Assembly (NCBI GenBank): GCA_036583965.1
Contig: JAZBQD010000027.1
Location: 19,767,001-19,831,000, forward strand
Length of the DNA: 64,000 bases
Reading direction: 5' to 3'
Source of the DNA: Prunella strophiata
Taxonomy: Eukaryota; Chordata; Aves; Passeriformes; Prunellidae
The number at the start of each line of letters is the position of its first letter. The stretch's first letter is position 1. Shown here piece by piece: positions 1 to 64,000 of the stretch. The translations under genes and the position numbers were made by a program. Below the pieces are notes generated by a model that saw only the letters and a program-made list of their open reading frames with translations, was not told the origin of the DNA and searched no databases.

Positions 1-89
1 TGCAGTATTGGCCATGCTACACAAGGTTTAAAAATAACACACACAAAAGCTAAGGAAAAGAGGAGAAAGTGTAGAGGAGAGTTACTCAC

Positions 90-60920
<60,831 letters not shown>

Positions 60921-61170
60921 CTGTAGGATAAGGAAAGTCATTAAAACAACTGCTGGAAACTTTCTGCTGCTGGAAACAATAATGGATGGGAAGAGAAATG
61001 AAAACAAATATGTTAGCTGAAGTTTGATGTGTCAAAACATGCCTTGACACAGTGATACAAATCTGTAAGTTATAGTACTCAGTAAAATCTTTCATTACCT
61101 TAGTATAAGAACAGATGAGCATTTTTGAAACAATGAATAATTTCTCTTTGTACAATTTCACTCTGTAACA

Positions 61171-61240
61171 AGAGTTGGACTTAGTGATGCTTGTGGGTCC
61201 CTTCCAATTCAGAATATTCTGTGATTCTCTGATTCTGTGA
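61171..61240 (+). mobile_element. CR1 retroposon, 3' tail remnant
   Basis: Reads agagttggacttagtgatgc and cttgtgggtcccttccaatt, then three attctctg-type 8-mers (61217-61240). Plus orientation. Confidence 0.75.
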
Positions 61241-62118
61241 TTTTTGGCCCCAGAACATACACAAGCTACATCTACAAAAGGTAGTGCTACCCACATTTTC
61301 CTTTGTCTCATCACCACCTTCCCTCTCCCGCTACACAATGCATTAGTGCAGTAAAATAAGATGTGTACGTGGGGCAGAAGTTAAGGAACCAGCTGCAGGG
61401 CCCAGGAATATACAGAGATTTACTAACCACCTTTCAGAACCACACACCCTGGCACCAGCTCCTGAGAGCCTTGGGACTGGTTTGTCTGAGGCTTTGGAAG
61501 GCAGCCAGACTTCCACACTTCCCCTCAGAGGCTGGGGCTTTTCAAGTCTATATATGCAGAACCTCAGTAGATTCTGGACCATACTTTTAGGATTTATTTT
61601 TCTTTCCCAGTTCCTAAAGAGAACTAGTGTGCTACAGAGCTCAAACACCACTGACTGACCTCCTTCTGGGCAGCAGACTTTGAGACTGTGACTTCCTTCT
61701 GGCATTGGACAACACCCAAGTATTCATGCTGTTTGCCTTAATTTTATCAGTGTCTCAAAGGGGCCTGACCACTGCTGGGGATTTTGGTAGGGATATATGG
61801 AGTCACTGTTCTGTGCCTCTGTTCTTTACACTTCCAAACTTTCCTAGGGAATTTTAGGTAACCCTCATATACCCAGAGCACATCCCCCAATACCAGGGGT
61901 ATTAGGACTTGATTCTACTGCCTTTCTGTCCTCCTCCAGCATGGAAGAGAAAGTGAAATTTTATGAACAGCTCTTTAATACCTACAAGATGAATTCATAG
62001 AGCAAAATACAATTCATGTATTTTGCTAGGTTCTGCAACTACTCTATGCTATCTGCAGGTAGAGAATGTGTTTTTCTACACATTAGACAACACTTCTGAA
62101 AGATGACACATGAGAGGC

Positions 62119-62205
62119 ATGGTCTTTCCTCTGGCTTCTAATTAATATCCAATTAATATGGTAAAAGACCATATCTATGGTCTTTCCTCAGGCTTCCAAT
62201 TGAAT
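62119..62205. repeat. Imperfect short duplication with hairpin
   Basis: The block ggtctttcctctggcttcta and its variant ggtctttcctcaggcttcca are about 57 bp apart. Between them atatggt/accatat forms a 7-bp hairpin with a 5-base loop. Confidence 0.8.
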
Positions 62206-64000
62206 CCAGGTGCTCAATTCTTGTGGCTTGAACAATGAATAAGTCATTGTTCTTCACCTGACTTAGGCTTTCAAATACTGAAATAGTTCATCCCCTAAGG
62301 ACTACCTTTCTCTTCTTGCAGTCACGTGGTACTTAGATATAGATTAGAAGTGTGCATTCAGTGTCCTGGTATTGTCATTCAGTAAGAACAAAACTTCTTA
62401 TCATTATCAGCATTCAGTTTTTCATCTCTTTTTCTTCCCTTCAAGTGTTCTCTTATAGCCTGAATTTCTTTTTCCTTGGGCCTATTTTAAAAGTATAAAG
62501 TGTCTTGCTTTTATACTGAAGAGTTGTGCATCTAGTAAATCTAAATAAGAAAAGTTCAAAGTCACAGATAATGATGTTAAAAGAAATATGACTTCATGTG
62601 ATGTGATCTGCTCCACAGTAGAAGTCCAAGAATCTCATTCAGTAACTCCTGTCTGAAAACTGACATAACTGAAGTGAGACATTAAGTTTGCAACTCGTAT
62701 GTCCAATATGACTAATTCTAAAACCAGTCCTGAAACTTTACTCTGTAGTTGGGTTTTTCAGTGTTGATTCTTTTATAGCTGAAATATAGCTTCAACAGAA
62801 TTATTTCACTTGTCTTGCTGTGTTTATTATTGCAAGAGCTGCTTTCACAAGGACAATAGTGCATACTTTTACAGAGGATTTCTATAGAAACACAAGAATG
62901 TAGTGATTTTTAAATAGTGGGATGAAAGAATATGAAAATAAGTAATTATTTTCATAACTACTTTGAAAATTTAAACCCAAACTTATTTTTCTATTTTTTG
63001 GGGTAAGAAGAGGAGGTGTGTGTTAAATTTTTGATTTTGGGACTGGGAATATGGAAAAAAAAGAATATTTGAAAAAAAAATTTTTTTTTATGACTTGGAA
63101 GGTACTTTCCAGGCTGGAAAGCAGACACACAGTGCCTTACAGGCCAAATTTTAGTTCAGCCCTCCAAGTGCAGGTGGCAAGTGCTTAATGCTGAGCCCCC
63201 TCTGCTGTTGGCCTGCTGAGCATGCTGGGCTCCCATTATGGGATGCACTGATTGCTTTACACTCTTTACATCTTTAAACAGAAATGAGGAAAGAGGAGTA
63301 AAAATTTTTTTTATGACAGCAGTAAGTTCTTTATCCATTGCAAAGAGAACTCAAAAAGGGTATCCTTAGATGCTGTTAAAAAGAACTACATTAGGGTCTG
63401 GTAGGCCAATATTGCTGAGCTTTTCTAGGAAGTTCATCTGTGCTTACCCACTGAAGGGTGAGGGTGAGGTAATAATTCCTTGGTCACTGAGCTTTAGCAC
63501 ATTTGGAAATGGCTTTGCTGACATTCCCATTCACTATTTCTTTCATGGTGCACTGCACTTACTAGGACAACAGCAAAGGAGGGACACTCAGCAGGGTGCT
63601 AGCACCTACATTAGGGGTATAATCTGAAGCAGAAATCCCTGGCTGTGATTATATTTCTGCACTTAGTAGGGAAAGATGAAGTCTCATTCCATAGATTTGT
63701 TCCATAGACTTGTTCCAAAAGGAACAAGTACTTCAGTTGTTTTAAATACTACTAAAAATCTTCCTAATTTACCTGAATTGACTGTGACCTTTTTTAAGCT
63801 CCAGTTGTTGGAATAAGCCCCACTAAACAATTCAGTTTGTAATTGAAATATTAATATCCATTTTTTTTGAGCAAGCTTCTAAGAAACCTAAAATTTGGCA
63901 TGCTCCTGATACAAAAACTTCATGCTAATTTCCTTTCCCTATTACTCTTCAGAGCAATGACTTGAAGTCCAACAGACAAATTCCTGAACTAAGAAAAATT

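Larger units (their letters stand above)
60921..64000 (-). other. Intron upstream of exon 1 (partial, at least 3.08 kb)
   Basis: AT-rich intron with no Gly-X-Y coding and no gene seen. It holds a CR1 tail (61171-61240), a short imperfect duplication with a small hairpin (62119-62205) and an A9T9 palindrome (63072-63089). The 61350-61720 stretch is somewhat GC-richer and not identified. Confidence 0.85.

Overview
This window is vertebrate genomic DNA, almost certainly from a bird and probably a songbird. It holds 43 small exons separated by long AT-rich introns, CR1-type retroposon 3' ends with the avian ATTCTRTG-like tail, and two LTRs that resemble passerine endogenous-retrovirus LTRs I recognise from memory. 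No bacterial-style operons, CRISPR arrays or RNA genes were seen.

One gene fills the window: COL11A1, the alpha-1 chain of fibrillar collagen type XI, on the minus strand. The 5' part lies beyond 64000 and the 3' part before position 1. All 43 exons begin with a complete Gly codon and have GT/AG borders. Normal lengths are 36, 45, 54, 90 or 108 bp, the classical fibrillar-collagen pattern. Together they encode about 903 residues of unbroken Gly-X-Y, roughly 90% of the ~1014-residue main helix. In order they match the human alpha1(XI) helix as I recall it, with no exon missing. The N-propeptide, about 90 N-terminal helix residues, about 21 C-terminal helix residues, the telopeptides and the C-propeptide lie outside.

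Layout in transcript order: exons 1-8 (60920 to 54876), 9-12 (53263 to 48636), 13-17 (46020 to 40504), 18-23 (37597 to 30250), 24-28 (24663 to 18540), 29-31 (17952 to 16752), 32-36 (10438 to 8658) and 37-43 (3607 to 90). The largest introns are 10439-16751 (6.3 kb), 24664-30249 (5.6 kb) and 3608-8657 (5.05 kb). No nested gene was seen in them. They carry CR1 fragments, two LTRs antisense to the gene, a 13-copy CCATT microsatellite and A/C-rich tracts.

The most notable anomalies are two exons of 109 instead of 108 bp (exon 24 and exon 12). Each has one extra base that breaks the Gly-X-Y frame and would cause early stops in exons 25 and 16. Exon 24 is also about 87% GC while its sibling exons look close to 50%. 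Because every other exon is intact, sequence or assembly error is the leading explanation. Local GC-biased conversion, or conversion from a GC-rich paralogue such as COL5A1, remains possible for exon 24. I found no convincing undescribed system; the window is essentially one well-conserved structural gene.
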